A stretch of 64,000 bases of DNA from Cherax quadricarinatus (taxonomy: Eukaryota; Arthropoda; Malacostraca; Decapoda; Parastacidae). The DNA lies in NCBI RefSeq assembly GCF_038502225.1, contig NC_091382.1, positions 14,630,464 to 14,694,463 of the forward strand, written 5' to 3'. Made by a program: the position numbers and the translations under genes. Below the pieces are notes generated by a model. The model saw only the letters and a program-made list of their open reading frames with translations. It was not told where the DNA came from and did no database searches. Positions 42,087 to 55,200 of the stretch are shown piece by piece; the first letter of the stretch is position 1; each line of letters opens with the position of its first letter.

Positions 42087-44993
42087 TCAAGTATTAAAAA
42101 CCATTTGTCTCCATTCACTCCTATCAAACACGCTCACGCATGCCTGCTGGAAGTCCAAGCCCCTCGCACACAAAACCTCCTTTACCCCCTCCCTCCAACC
42201 CTTCCTAGGCCGACCCCTACCCCGCCTTCCTTCCACTACAGACTGATACACTCTTGAAGTCATTCTGTTTCGCTCCATTCTCTCTACATGTCCGAACCAC
42301 CTCAACAACCCTTCCTCAGCCCTCTGGACAACAGTTTTGGTAATCCCGCACCTCCTCCTAACTTCCAAACTACGAATTCTCTGCATTATATTCACACCAC
42401 ACATTGCCCTCAGACATGACATCTCCACTGCCTCCAGCCTTCTCCTCGCTGCAACATTCATCACCCACGCTTCACACCCATATAAGAGCGTTGGTAAAAC
42501 TATACTCTCATACATTCCCCTCTTTGCCTCCAAGGACAAAGTTCTTTGTCTCCACAGACTCCTAAGTGCACCACTCACTCTTTTTCCCTCATCAATTCTA
42601 TGATTCACCTCATCTTTCATAGACCCATCTGCTGACACGTCCACTCCCAAATATCTGAATACGTTCACCTCCTCCATACTCTCTCCCTCCAATCTGATAT
42701 TCAATCTTTCATCACCTAATCTTTTTGTTATCCTCATAACCTTACTCTTTCCTGTATTCACCTTTAATTTTCTTCTTTTGCACACCCTACCAAATTCATC
42801 CACCAATCTCTGCAACTTCTCTTCAGAATCTCCCAAGAGCACAGTGTCATCAGCAAAGAGCAGCTGTGACAACTCCCACTTTGTGTGTGATTCTTTATCT
42901 TTTAACTCCACGCCTCTTGCCAAGACCCTCGCATTTACTTCTCTTACAACCCCATCTATAAATATATTAAACAACCACGGTGACATCACACATCCTTGTC
43001 TAAGGCCTACTTTTACTGGGAAAAAATTTCCCTCTTTCCTACATACTCTAACTTGAGCCTCACTATCCTCGTAAAAACTCTTCACTGCTTTCAGTAACCT
43101 ACCTCCTACACCATACACTTGCAACATCTGCCACATTGCCCCCCTATCCACCCTGTCATACGCCTTTTCCAAATCCATAAATGCCACAAAGACCTCTTTA
43201 GCCTTATCTAAATACTGTTCACTTATATGTTTCACTGTAAACACCTGGTCCACACACCCCCTACCTTTCCTAAAGCCTCCTTGTTCATCTGCTATCCTAT
43301 TCTCCGTCTTACTCTTAATTCTTTCAATTATAACTCTACCATACACTTTACCAGGTACACTCAACAGACTTATCCCCCTATAATTTTTGCACTCTCTTTT
43401 ATCCCCTTTGCCTTTATACAAAGGAACTATGCATGCTCTCTGCCAATCCCTAGGTACCTTACCTTCTTCCATACATTTATTAAATAATTGCACCAACCAC
43501 TCCAAAACTATATCCCCACCTGCTTTTAACATTTCTATCTTTATCCCATCAATCCCGGCTGCCTTACCCCCTTTCATTTTACCTACTGCCTCACGAACTT
43601 CCCCCACACTCACAACTGGCTCTTCCTCACTCCTACAAGATGTTATTCCTCCTTGCCCTATACACGAAATCACAGCTTCCCTATCTTCATCAACATTTAA
43701 CAATTCCTCAAAATATTCCTTCCATCTTCCCAATACTTCTAACTCTCCATTTAATAACTCTCCTCTCCTATTTTTAACTGACAAATCCATTTGTTCTCTA
43801 GGCTTTCTTAACTTGTTAATCTCACTCCAAAACTTTTTCTTATTTTCAACAAAATTTGTTGATAACATCTCACCCACTCTCTCATTTGCTCTCTTTTTAC
43901 ATTGCTTCACCACTCTCTTAACTTCTCTCTTTTTCTCCATATACTCTTCCCTCCTTGCATCACTTCTACTTTGTAAAAACTTCTCATATGCTAACTTTTT
44001 CTCCCTTACTACTCTCTTTACATCATCATTCCACCAATCGCTCCTCTTCCCTCCTGCACCCACTTTCCTGTAACCACAAACTTCTGCTGAACACTCTAAC
44101 ACTACATTTTTAAACCTACCCCATACCTCTTCGACCCCATTGCCTATGCTCTCATTAGCCCATCTATCCTCCAATAGCTGTTTATATCTTACCCTAACTG
44201 CCTCCTCTTTTAGTTTATAAACCTTCACCTCTCTCTTCCCTGATGCTTCTATTCTCCTTGTATCCCATCTACCTTTTACTCTCAGTGTAGCTACAACTAG
44301 AAAGTGATCTGATATATCTGTGGCCCCTCTATAAACATGTACATCCTGAAGTCTACTCAACAGTCTTTTATCTACCAATACATAATCCAACAAACTACTG
44401 TCATTTCGCCCTACATCATATCGTGTATACTTATTTATCCTCTTTTTCTTAAAATATGTATTACCTATAACTAAACCCCTTTCTATACAAAGTTCAATCA
44501 AAGGGCTCCCATTATCATTTACACCTGGCACCCCAAACTTACCTACCACACCCTCTCTAAAAGTTTCTCCTACTTTAGCATTCAAGTCCCCTACCACAAT
44601 TACTCTCTCACTTGGTTCAAAGGCTCCTATACATTCACTTAACATCTCCCAAAATCTCTCTCTCTCCTCTGCATTCCTCTCTTCTCCAGGTGCATACACG
44701 CTTATTATGACCCACTTCTCGCATCCAACCTTTACTTTAATCCACATAATTCTTGAATTTACACATTCATATTCTCTTTTCTCCTTCCATAACTGATCAT
44801 TTAACATTACTGCTACCCCTTCCTTTGCTCTAACTCTCTCAGATACTCCAGATTTAATCCCATTTATTTCCCCCCACTGAAACTCTCCTACCCCCTTCAG
44901 CTTTGTTTCGCTTAGGGCCAGGACATCCAACTTCTTTTCATTCATAACATCAGCAATCATCTGTTTCTTGTCATCCGCACTACATCCACGCAC
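42087..44993 (-). CDS. RTE-type LINE endonuclease-reverse transcriptase (968 aa, intact)
   Basis: A single protein that nicks target DNA and copies the LINE RNA into it. N-terminal EEP endonuclease: LDVLALSETKLKG with the catalytic Glu, IISVYAPGEE, RVIVVGDLNAKVG, DYVLVDKRL, and ATDISDHFLVVATLRVKG with the SDH. RT: DWQRACIVPLYKGKGDKREC, NYRGISLLSVPGKVY, DEQGGFRKGRGCVDQVF, AFMDLEKAYDRVDRGAM, KVGLRQGCVMSPWLFNIFID, and LLFADDTVLL with FADD at residues about 713-716. C-terminus: RYLGVDVSADG, LLRWFGHVERM, RGRGRPRKGW. All key residues are present. The given start is a GTG; the open frame extends about 20 codons further (IKLGCLNVRGCS) without an ATG, and the first strand of the endonuclease lies there, so translation may start at a non-ATG codon. 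Confidence 0.92.
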   Translation of the reverse strand: MRGCSADDKKQMIADVMNEKKLDVLALSETKLKGVGEFQWGEINGIKSGVSERVRAKEGVAVMLNDQLWKEKREYECVNSRIMWIKVKVGCEKWVIISVYAPGEERNAEERERFWEMLSECIGAFEPSERVIVVGDLNAKVGETFREGVVGKFGVPGVNDNGSPLIELCIERGLVIGNTYFKKKRINKYTRYDVGRNDSSLLDYVLVDKRLLSRLQDVHVYRGATDISDHFLVVATLRVKGRWDTRRIEASGKREVKVYKLKEEAVRVRYKQLLEDRWANESIGNGVEEVWGRFKNVVLECSAEVCGYRKVGAGGKRSDWWNDDVKRVVREKKLAYEKFLQSRSDARREEYMEKKREVKRVVKQCKKRANERVGEMLSTNFVENKKKFWSEINKLRKPREQMDLSVKNRRGELLNGELEVLGRWKEYFEELLNVDEDREAVISCIGQGGITSCRSEEEPVVSVGEVREAVGKMKGGKAAGIDGIKIEMLKAGGDIVLEWLVQLFNKCMEEGKVPRDWQRACIVPLYKGKGDKRECKNYRGISLLSVPGKVYGRVIIERIKSKTENRIADEQGGFRKGRGCVDQVFTVKHISEQYLDKAKEVFVAFMDLEKAYDRVDRGAMWQMLQVYGVGGRLLKAVKSFYEDSEAQVRVCRKEGNFFPVKVGLRQGCVMSPWLFNIFIDGVVREVNARVLARGVELKDKESHTKWELSQLLFADDTVLLGDSEEKLQRLVDEFGRVCKRRKLKVNTGKSKVMRITKRLGDERLNIRLEGESMEEVNVFRYLGVDVSADGSMKDEVNHRIDEGKRVSGALRSLWRQRTLSLEAKRGMYESIVLPTLLYGCEAWVMNVAARRRLEAVEMSCLRAMCGVNIMQRIRSLEVRRRCGITKTVVQRAEEGLLRWFGHVERMERNRMTSRVYQSVVEGRRGRGRPRKGWREGVKEVLCARGLDFQQACVSVFDRSEWRQMVFNT

Positions 44994-45426
44994 ATTTAAG
45001 CAACCCAGTTTTATAAAGTTTTTCTTCTTCTCTTTTTTAGTAATTGTATACAGGAGAAGGGGTTACTAGCCCATTGCTCCCGGCATTTTAGTCGCCTCAT
45101 ACGACACGCATGGCTTACGGAGGAAAGATTCTTTTCCACTTCCCCATGGACAATAGAAGAAATAAAAAAGAACAAGAGCTATTTAGAAAAAGGAGAAAAA
45201 CCTAGATGTATGTATATATATATATGCATGTGCGTGTCTGTGAAGTGTGACCAAAGTGTAAGTAGGAGTAGCAAGATATCCCTGTTATCTTAGCGTGTTT
45301 ATGAGACAGAAAAAGAAACCAGCAATCCTACCATCATGCAAAACAGTTACAGGTTTTTGTTTCACAGTCATCTGGCAGGACGGTAGTACTTCCCTGGGTG
45401 GTTGCTGTCTACCAACCTACTACCTA
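44994..45426 (-). other. 5' leader of the RTE LINE with a short upstream frame
   Basis: Contains the in-frame extension of the main ORF to about 45,061, where a TAA closes it, and before that a seven-codon upstream frame ATGCCGGGAGCAATGGGCTAG at about 45,067-45,087 on the minus strand. A GT/AT simple repeat lies near 45,207-45,235. The leader block is conserved in the old copy at about 3,440-3,799. Confidence 0.65.
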
Positions 45427-47579
45427 ATGTACCTCTGTAAATTTAAGGTACAGTCCATGGAACCATTATATACCTCTGTAATGTTGAGGTACAGTCCCTG
45501 GACCCATAATGTACCTCTGTAATGTTGAGGTACAGTCCCTGGACCCATTATGTACCTTCGAAATGTTGACATACAGTCCCTGGACATATTATGTTCATAT
45601 ATAATGTTGAGGAACAGTCCCTGGACCAATCATGTACCTCTGTAATGTTTACTTTCAGTCCCTTTGCCAATTATGTACCTCTGTAATGTTGATGTTCAGT
45701 CCCTGGACCCATTATGTACCTCTGTAATGTTGAGGTACAGTCCCTAGACCCATTATGAACCTCTGTAATGTTGAGGTACAGTCCATGGACCCATTATGTA
45801 CCTCTGTAATGTTGAGGTAGAGTCCCTGGACCCATTATGTACCTCTGCAATGTTGAGGTACAGTCCCTAGACCCATTATGTACCTCTGTGATGTTGAGGT
45901 ACAGTCTCTGGACCCATTATATACCTCTGTAATCTTTAGGTACAGTACCTAAACCCATTATTTACCTCTGAAAGGTTGAGGTACAGTCCCTGGACCCATT
46001 ATGTACCTCTGTAATTTTGAGGTAGAGTCCCTGGACCCATTATGTACCTCTGTAATGTTGAGGTACAGTCCCTGGACCCATTTTGTACCTCTGTAAAGTT
46101 GAGGTACAGTCCCTGGACCCATTTTGAGCCTCTGCAAAGTTGAGGTACAGTTCCTGGACCCATAATGTACCTCTGTATTGTTGAGGTAGAGTCCCTTTTC
46201 CCATTATTAACCTCTGTTAAGTTTAGGTGCGGTCCTTGAACCCATTATGCACCTCTGTAATGTTGAGATACATCCCCTGGATATATTATGTGCCTCTAAT
46301 GTTGAGGTACAGTCCATGGACCCATGTACCTCTGTAATGTTGAGGTACAGTCCTGGACCATTATGTACCTCTGTAATGTTGAGGTACACTCCCTGGACCC
46401 ATGTTCCTCTGCAATGTTGAGGAACAGTCCCTGGACCCATTATGTACCTCTGTATTGTTGAGGTACAGTCCCTGAACCCATTATGTACCTTTGTAATGTT
46501 CAGGTAGAGGCCCTTGACTCATTATAAGTCTGTAATGTTGAGGTACAGTTCCTGGACCCATTATGTACCTGTAATGTTCAGGAACAGTCCCTGGACCCAT
46601 TATGTACGTCAAATGTTGAGGTAAAGTCCCTGGACACACTATGTACCTCTAATGTTGAGGTACAGTCCCTGGACATATTATGTACCTATGTAATGATGAG
46701 GTACAGTCCCGGGGTCCATTGAATACCTCTATAATGTTTAGTTACGGTCCTAAAACATATTATGTACCTATGTAATGTTGAGGTACAGTTCCTGGACACA
46801 GTATGTATCTCTGTTATTTTGAAGTACATTCCCAGGACCCATTATGTACCTCTGTAATGTTGAGTTACAATCCCTGGACCCGTTATCTACCTCTGATGTT
46901 GAGGTACTGTCTCTGGACCCATTATGTACCTCTGTAATGTTGAGGTACAGTCCCTGGATCCATGTACCTCTGTGATGTTGAGGTACTGTCCCAGGACCCA
47001 TTATGTTCCTCTGTAATGTTGAGGTACAGACCCTGGACCCATAATGTACCTCTGTAAATTTGAGGTTCAGTACATGGACCCATTATGTACCTTTGTAATG
47101 TTGAGGTGCAGTCTCTTTACATATTATGTACCTACATAATGTTGAGGTACAGTCCCTGGACCCATAATGTACCTCTGTAATGTTGAGGTACAGTTCCTTT
47201 ACCCATTATGAACCTCTGTAATGTTTAGGTGCACTCCCTGGACCCATTACGTGCCTCTAATATTGAGGAACAGGCCCTGGACCCATTATGTACCTCTGTA
47301 ATGTTGAGGTACAGTCCTTGGACCCATTATGTACCTCTAATGTTGAGGTACAGTCCCTGGACCCATTATGTGCTTCTATAATGTTGAGGTACAGTCCCTG
47401 GATCCATTACATACCTCTGTAATATTGAGGTACAATCCGTGGACCCATATACCTCTGTAATGTTGAGGTGCAGTCCCTGAACCCATTATGTACCTCTGCA
47501 ATGTTGAGGTACAGTCCCTAGACCCATTATTTACCTTTGTAATGTTGAGGTACAGTCCCTGGACCCATTATTAACCCCT

Positions 47580-50500
47580 CTGTAATGTTGATTTAGAGTC
47601 CTTGGACCCATTATGTACCACTGTAATTTTAAGGTCCAGGCCCGGATCCATTATGGACCTCTGTAATGCTGAGGTACAGTCCCTGGACCCATTATATACC
47701 TCTGAAATGTTGAGGTACAGTCTCTGGACCCATTTTGTACCTCAGTAATGTTGAGGTACAGTCCCTGGACCCATTATGTACCTCTAATGTTGAGTACAGT
47801 CCCTGGACCTGTTATGTACCTCTGTAATGTTGAGGTACAGTCCCTGGACCCACTATGTACCAATATTGTTGAAGTGCACTCAATGCACCCATTATGGACC
47901 TCTAATGTTCAGGTACAGTCCCTTGATGCATTATGTACCTCTTATGTTGAGGTACAGTCCCTAGACCCATTATTGACCTCTAATGTTGAGGTACAGTCCC
48001 TGGACTCATTATGAACCTCTAATGCTGAGGTACAGTCCCTGGACATGTTATGTACCTATCTAATGTTTATGTACAGAACCTGGACCTATTTTACACCTCT
48101 AATGTTGAGGTAGAGTCCCTGGACATACTATGTACCTATGTAATGTTGAGAAACAGTCCCTGGACGCATCATGTACCTCTGGAATGTTGAGGTACAGGCC
48201 CTGGACCCATTACGTACCTCTATAATGTTGAGGTACAGTCCCTGGACCCATTATGTACCTCTGTAATGTTGAGGTATAGTCCCTGGACCCACGTTCCTCT
48301 GTGATGTTGAGGCACAGTCCGTGGTCCCATTATACACCACTGTATTGTTGAGGTACAGTCCCTGGAACCATTATGTACCTCTGTAAAGTTGAGGTACAGT
48401 CCCTAGACCAATTATGTACCTTTGTAATGTTGACATTCAGTCCCTTTACCCATTATGTTCCTCTGTAATGTTTAGGTGCAGTCCTTGGACTCATTGTGTA
48501 CCTCCAATGATGAGGTTCAGGCCCTTGACCCATTATGTACCTCTGTAATGTTTAGATACAGTCCCTGGATCTATTATATGCCTCAAACGTTGAGGTACAG
48601 TCCCTGGAGTTATTATGTGCCTCTGATGTTGAGGTACAGTCACTGGACCCATTATGGACCTCTAATGTTGAGGCACACTACCTGGTCCCATTATGTACCT
48701 CTAATGTTGAGTTATAGTTGCTGGACCCATTATGGACCTCTAATGTTGAGGTACAGTCTCTGGACCCATTATGTACCTCTAATGTTGAGGAACAGTCCAT
48801 TGCCTTTTTATATACCTATGTAATGTTGAGGTACAGTCCCTGGACTCATTGTCTACCTCTAATGTTGAGGTGCAGTTCCTTGACAAATTATGTACCTATG
48901 TAATGTTGAGGTACAGTCCCTGGACCCATTTTGTACCTCTGAAATGTTGAGGTGCAGGATCTGGACCCATTATGTTCCTCTGTAATGTTGAGGTTCAGTC
49001 CCTGGACCCATTATGTACCTCAAATGGTGAGGTACAGTCCCTTGACCCATTATGTACCTTTGTGATGATAAGGTACAATAACTGGACCTATGTACCACTG
49101 TAATGTTGAGGAACAGTCCCTGGACCCATTATGTACCTCTGTAAATTTAAGGTACAGTCCATGGGAACATTATATACCTCCGTAATGTTGTGGTACAGTC
49201 CCTGGACCCATTATGTACCTTCGAAAAGTTGACATACAGTCCCTGGACATATTATGTACATATGTAATGTTGAGGAACAGTCCCTGAACCCATCATGTAC
49301 CTCTGTAATATTTACTTTCAGTCCCTTTACCCATTATGTACCTCTGTAATATTGACGTTCAGTCCCTGGACCCATTATGTACCTATGTAATGTTGAGGTA
49401 CAGTCCCTAGACCCATTATGTACCTCTGTAATGTTGAGGTACAGTCCCTCGACCCATTATATTCCTCTGTAATGTTGAGTTAGAGTCCATGGATCCATTA
49501 TGTACCTCTGTAATCTTGAGTTACAGTCCCTGGACCCATTATGTACCTCTGTAATGTTGAGGAACAGTCCATGGACCCATGAACCTCTGTGATGTTGAGG
49601 TACAGTCTCTGGACCCATTATGCACCTCTGTGTTGTTGAGGGGCAGTCCCTAGTCCCATTTTGTACCTCTTTAATGTTGAGATACAGTCCCTGGACCCAT
49701 AATGTACCTCTGTAAAGTTGAGGTACAGTCACTGGACCCATTTTGAACCTTTGTAATGATGAGGTACAGTTCCTGGACCCATAATGTACCTATGTAATGT
49801 TGAGGAAGAGTCCCTTTTCCCAATACATACCTCTGTAATGTTTAGGTGCTGTCCCTGAACCCATCATGCACCTCTGTAATGTTGAGATACAGCCCCTGGA
49901 TGTATTATGTGCATCTAATGTTGGGGTACAGTCCCTGGACCCATTATGTACCTCTGTAACGTTGAGGTACAGTCCTTGGACCCTTGTGCCTCTGTAATGT
50001 TGAGGTACAGTGGACCCATTATGTACCTCTAATGCTGAAGGTACAGTCCCTGGACCCATTATCTACCTCTGTAATGTTGAGGTACACTCCTTGGGCCCAT
50101 GTTCCTCTGCAATGTTGAGGTACAGTCCCGGGACCCATTATGTACCTCTGTAATGTTGAAGTACAGTCCCTGGTCCCATGAACCTCTGTAATGTTGAGGT
50201 ACAGCCCGTGGACCCATTGTGTTCCTCTGTAATGTTGAGGTACAGTGCTTTGACCCATTATATACATGTGTAATGTTACAGTATAGTCCCTGGACCCATT
50301 ATGTTCCTATGTAATGTTGATCTACAGTCCCTGGACCTAATTATTTACCTCTCTTATGTTGAGGTAGAGTCCTTGGACACATTATTCACATCTGTAATGT
50401 TGAGGAGCAGTCCCTGGACCCATTATGTACATCTGTATTGTTGAGGTGCAGTCCCTGTACCCATTATGGACCTCTAGTTTTGGGGTACAGTCTGTGAACC

Positions 50501-51540
50501 CATTATGTACCTCTGATGTTGAGGTACAGTCCCTGGACCCATTATGGACCTCTAATGTTGAGGTACAGTCCCTAGAAAAAACTATGTACCTCTCATGTTG
50601 AGCTACAGTCCCTGGACGTATTATGTACCTATGTAATGTTGAGGTACAGGCCCTGGACCCATTATGTACCTCTATGTTGTTGAGGTACAGTCCCAAGACC
50701 CATTGTGTACCTCTGTAATGTTGAGGTACAGTCCCTGGACCCATGTACCTCTGTGATGTTGAGGCACAGTTCCTGTTCCCAATATGCACCTCTGTATTGT
50801 TGATGTACAATCCCTGGAACCATTATATACCTCTGTTAATTTGAGGTACAGTCCCTGGACCAATTATATACCTTTGTAATGTTGAGGTGCAGTCCCTGGA
50901 CACATTTTGTACGTATGTACTGTTAAGTTACAGTCTGTGGACCCATAATGTACCTCTATAATGTTGACGTACAGTCAATTTACTCATTATTTTCCTCTGT
51001 AATGTTTAGTTGCAGTTCCTGGACCCATTATGTACCTATAATGATGAGGTACAGGCCCTGGACCCATTATGTACATCTGTAATGTTGAGATACAGTCCCT
51101 GGACCTATTATGTGCCTCAAATGTTGAGGTGCAGTCCCTGGAGCCATTATGTGCCTCTGATGTTGAGGTACAGTCGCTGGAAACATTATGGACCTCTAAT
51201 GTTGAGGTACACTACCTGGTCCCATTATATACCTCTAATGTTGAAGGATAGTCACTGGACCCATTATGCACTTCTAATGTTGAGGTACAGTCCCTGGACC
51301 CATTATGTACCTCTAATGTTGAGGTACAGTCCATGGACATATTATGTTCCTATGTAATGTTGAGGTACAGTCCCTGGACTCATTGTGTACCTCTAATGTT
51401 GTGGTTCAGTTCCTGGACATATTATGTACCTATGTAATGTTGAGGTACAGTCCCTGGACCCATTTTGTACCTCTGAAATGTTGAGGTGCAGGATCTGGAC
51501 CCATTATGTACCTCTGTAATGTTGTGGTACAGTCCCTGGA
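47580..51540 (+). repeat. Satellite block B (paralogue of 36,840-41,700), empty RTE site
   Basis: Follows block A nearly base for base but lacks the truncated RTE: 48561-48590 reads straight through GTCCCTGGATCTATTATATG. Block B then joins at about 51,540 to sequence matching what follows the full-length RTE at about 45,540, leaving out the repeats around the full-length insertion point. Confidence 0.85.
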
Positions 51541-52299
51541 CCCATTATGTACCTTCGAAATGTTGACATACAGTCCCTGGACATATTATGTTCATATGTA
51601 ATGTTGAGGAACAGTCCCTGGACCAATCATGTACCTCTGTAATGTTTACTTTCAGTCCCTTTACCAATTATGTACCTCTGTAATGTTGATGTTCAGTCCC
51701 TGGACCCATTATGTACCTCTGTAATGTTGAGGTACAGTCCCTAGACACATTATGAACCTCTGTAATGTTGAGGTACAGTCCATGGACCCATTATATACAT
51801 CTGTAAAGTTGAGGTAGAGTCCCTGGACCCATTATGTACCTCTGTAATGTTGAGGTACAGTCCCTAGACCCATTATGTACCTCTGTAATGTTGAGGTACA
51901 ATCCCTGGACCCATGTACCTCTGTGATGTTGAGGTACAGTCTCTGGACCCATTATATACCTCTGTAATCTTGAGGTACAGTACATAAACCCATTATTTAC
52001 CTCTGAAAGGTTGAGGTACAGTCCCTGGACCCATTATGTACCTCTGTAATTTTGAGGTAGAGTCCCTGGACCCATTATGTACCTCTGTAATGTTGAGGTA
52101 CAGTCCCTTGACCCATTTTGTACCTCTGTAAAGTTGAGGTACAGTCCCTGGACCCATTTTGAGCCTCTGTAAAGTTGAGGTACAGTTCCTGGACCCATAA
52201 TGTACCTCTGTATTGTTGAGGTAGAGTCCCTTTTCCCATTATTAACCTCTGTAATGTTTAGGTGCAGTCCCTGAACCCATTATGCACCTCTGTAATGTT

Positions 52300-55200
52300 G
52301 AGATACAACCCCTGGATATATTATGTGCCTCTAATGTTGAGGTACAGTCCATGGACCCATGTACCTCTGTAATGTTGAGGTACAGTCCCTGGACCATTAT
52401 GTACCTCTGTAATGTTGAGGTACACTCCCTGGACCCATGTTCCTCTGCAATGTTGACGAACAGTCCCTGGACCCATTATGTACCTCTGTAATGTTGAGGT
52501 ACACTCCCTGGACCCATGTTCCTCTGCAATGTTGAGGAACAGTCCCTGGACCCATTATGTACCTCTGTAATGCTTAGGTACACTACCTGGACCCATGTTC
52601 CTCTGCAATGTTGAGGAACAGTCCCTGGACTCATTATGTACCTCTGTAATGTTGAGGTACAGTCTCTGGACCCATGTTCCTCTGTAATGTTGAGGTACAG
52701 CACGTGGACCCATTACATACCTCTGTAATGTTGAGGTACAGTGCCCGGGCACATTACATACTTGTGTAATGTTATGGAATAGTCCCTGGACCCATTATGT
52801 TCCTCTGTAATGTTGATCTACAGTCCCTGGACCCATTATTTACCTATCTAATGTTGAGGTAGAGTATTTGGATCCATTAAGCACCACTGTAATTTTGAGG
52901 TCCAGGCCCTGGAGCCTTTATATACCTCTGTAATGCTGAGGTACAGTCCCTGGACCCATTATGTGCCTCTGTAATGTTGAGGTGCAGTCCCTGGACCCAT
53001 TATGCACCTCTGTAATGTTCAGGAACAGACCCTGGACCGAATATGTACCTCTAATGTTAAGTAAAGTCCCTGGACCCGTTATGTACCTCTGTAATGTTGA
53101 GGAGCAGTCCCTGGACCCATTATGTACCTCTGTAATGTTCATGTACAGACCCAGGACCAAATATGTACCTCTAATGTTAAGTAAAGTCCCTGGACCCGTT
53201 ATGTACCTCTGTAATGTTGAGGAGCAGTCCCTGGACCCATTATGTACCTCTGTAATTTTGAGGTAGAGTCCCTGGACCCATTATGTACCTCTGTAATGTT
53301 GAGGTACAGTCACTGGACACATTATGTATCTCTGTAATGTTGAGGTACAGTCCCTGGACCCATGTACCTCTGTGATGTTGAGGTACAGTCTCTGGACCCA
53401 TTATGCAATTCTGTGTTGTTGAGGGACAGTCCCTGGACCCATTTTGTACCTCTGTAAAGTTGAGGTACAGTCCCTGGACCCATTTTGAGCATCTGTAAAG
53501 TTGAGGTACAGTTCCTGGACCCATAATGTACCTCTGTAATGTTGAGGTAGAGTCCCTTTTACCATTATTTACCTCTGTAATGTTTAGTTGCAGTCCATGA
53601 ACCCATTATGCACCTCTGTAATGTTGAGATACAACCCCTGGATGTATTATGTGCCTTTAATGTTGATGTACAGTCTCTGGACCCATTATGTACTTCTGTA
53701 ATGTTGAGGTACAGTCCATGGACCCATGTACCTCTGTAATGTTGAGGTACAGTCCCTGGACCATTATGTACCTCTGTAATGTTGACATACACTCCCTGGA
53801 CCCATGTTCCTCTGCAATGTTGAGGAACAGTCCCTGGACCCATTATGTACCTCTGTAATGTTGAGGTACACTCCCTGGACCCATGTTCCTCTGCAATGTT
53901 GAGGAACAGTCCCTGGACCCATTATGTACCTCTGTAATGTTGAAGTACAGTCCCTGGACCCAAGTACCTCTGTAATGTTGAGGTACAGCCTGTGGACCCA
54001 TTACATACCTCTGTAATGTTGAGGTACAGTGCCTGGGCATATTACATACTTGTGTAATGTTACGGAATAGTCCCTGGACCCATTATGTTCCTCTGTAATG
54101 TTGATCTACAGTCCCTGGACCCATTATTTACCTCTCTAATGTTGAGGTAGAGTCCTTGGATAAATTATGCACCACTGTAATTTTGAGGTCCAGGCCCTGG
54201 AGCCTTTATGTACCTCAGTAATGCTGAGGTACAGTCCCTGGACCCATTATGTGCCTCTGTAATGTTGAGGTGCAGTCCTTGGACATATTATGTACCTCTG
54301 TAATGTTCAGGTACAGTCCCTGGACCCAATATGTACCTCTAATGTTAAGTAAAGTCCCTGGACCCGTTATGTACCTCTGTAATGTTGAGGAGCCGTCCCT
54401 GGACCCATTATGTACCTCTGTATTGTTGAGGTGCAGTCCCTGGACATATTATGTACCTATGTAATGTTGAGGTACAGGCCCTAGACCCATTATGTACCTC
54501 TATAATGTTGAGGTACAGTCCCAGGTCCCATTATGTACCTCTGTAATGTTGAGGTACAGTCCCTGGACCCATGTACCTCTCTGATGTTGAGGCACAGTTC
54601 CTGGTCCCATTATGCACCTCTGTATTGTTGATGTACAGTCTCTGGAACCATTATATACCTCTGTAAATTTGAGGTACAGTCCCTGGACCAATTATGAACC
54701 TTTGTAATGTTGAGGTGCAGTCCCTGGACATATTTTGTACGTATGTAATGTTAAGGTACAGTCTGTGGACCCATATTGTACCTCTGTAATGTTGATGTAC
54801 AGTCCCTTTACTCATTATTTTCCTCTGTAATGTTTAGTTGCAGTCCCTGGACCCATTATGTACCTATAATGATGAGGTACAGGCCCTGGACCCATTATGT
54901 ACATCTGTAATGTTGAGATACAGTCCCTGGACCTATTATGTGCCTCTGATGTTCAGGTACAGTTGCTGGAAACATTATAGACCTCTAATGTTGAGGTTCA
55001 CTACCTGGTCCCATTATATACCTCTAATGTTGAGATATAGTCGCTGGACCCATTATGCACTTCTAATGTTGAGGTAGAGTCCCTGGACCCATTATGTACC
55101 TCTAATGTTGAGGTACAGTCCATGGACATATTATGTACCTATGTAATGTTGAGGTACATTCCCTGGACTCATTGTGTACCTCGAATGTTGAGGTACAGTT

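Larger units (their letters stand above)
41831..45426 (-). mobile_element. Full-length RTE-type LINE, intact ORF
   Basis: About 3.6 kb: 5' leader 44994-45426, one long ORF 42087-44993, 3' UTR of 256 bp ending in an A-rich tail (minus strand TAATAAAATAAAAATAA). The 5' terminus matches that of the old copy at 3,799 (CCTACTACCT on the plus strand), so it is full-length. Flanks share only ATGT (41827-41830 and 45427-45430). Paralogous satellite copies without the insertion lie at about 49,131 and 55,454. Near-identity to the truncated copy and an intact frame indicate a young insertion. Confidence 0.93.

Noticed and set aside
42337..44073. Plus-strand frames opposite the RTE ORF (for example 43387-44073)
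   Set aside because: Antisense shadows of the intact 968-codon endonuclease-RT gene.
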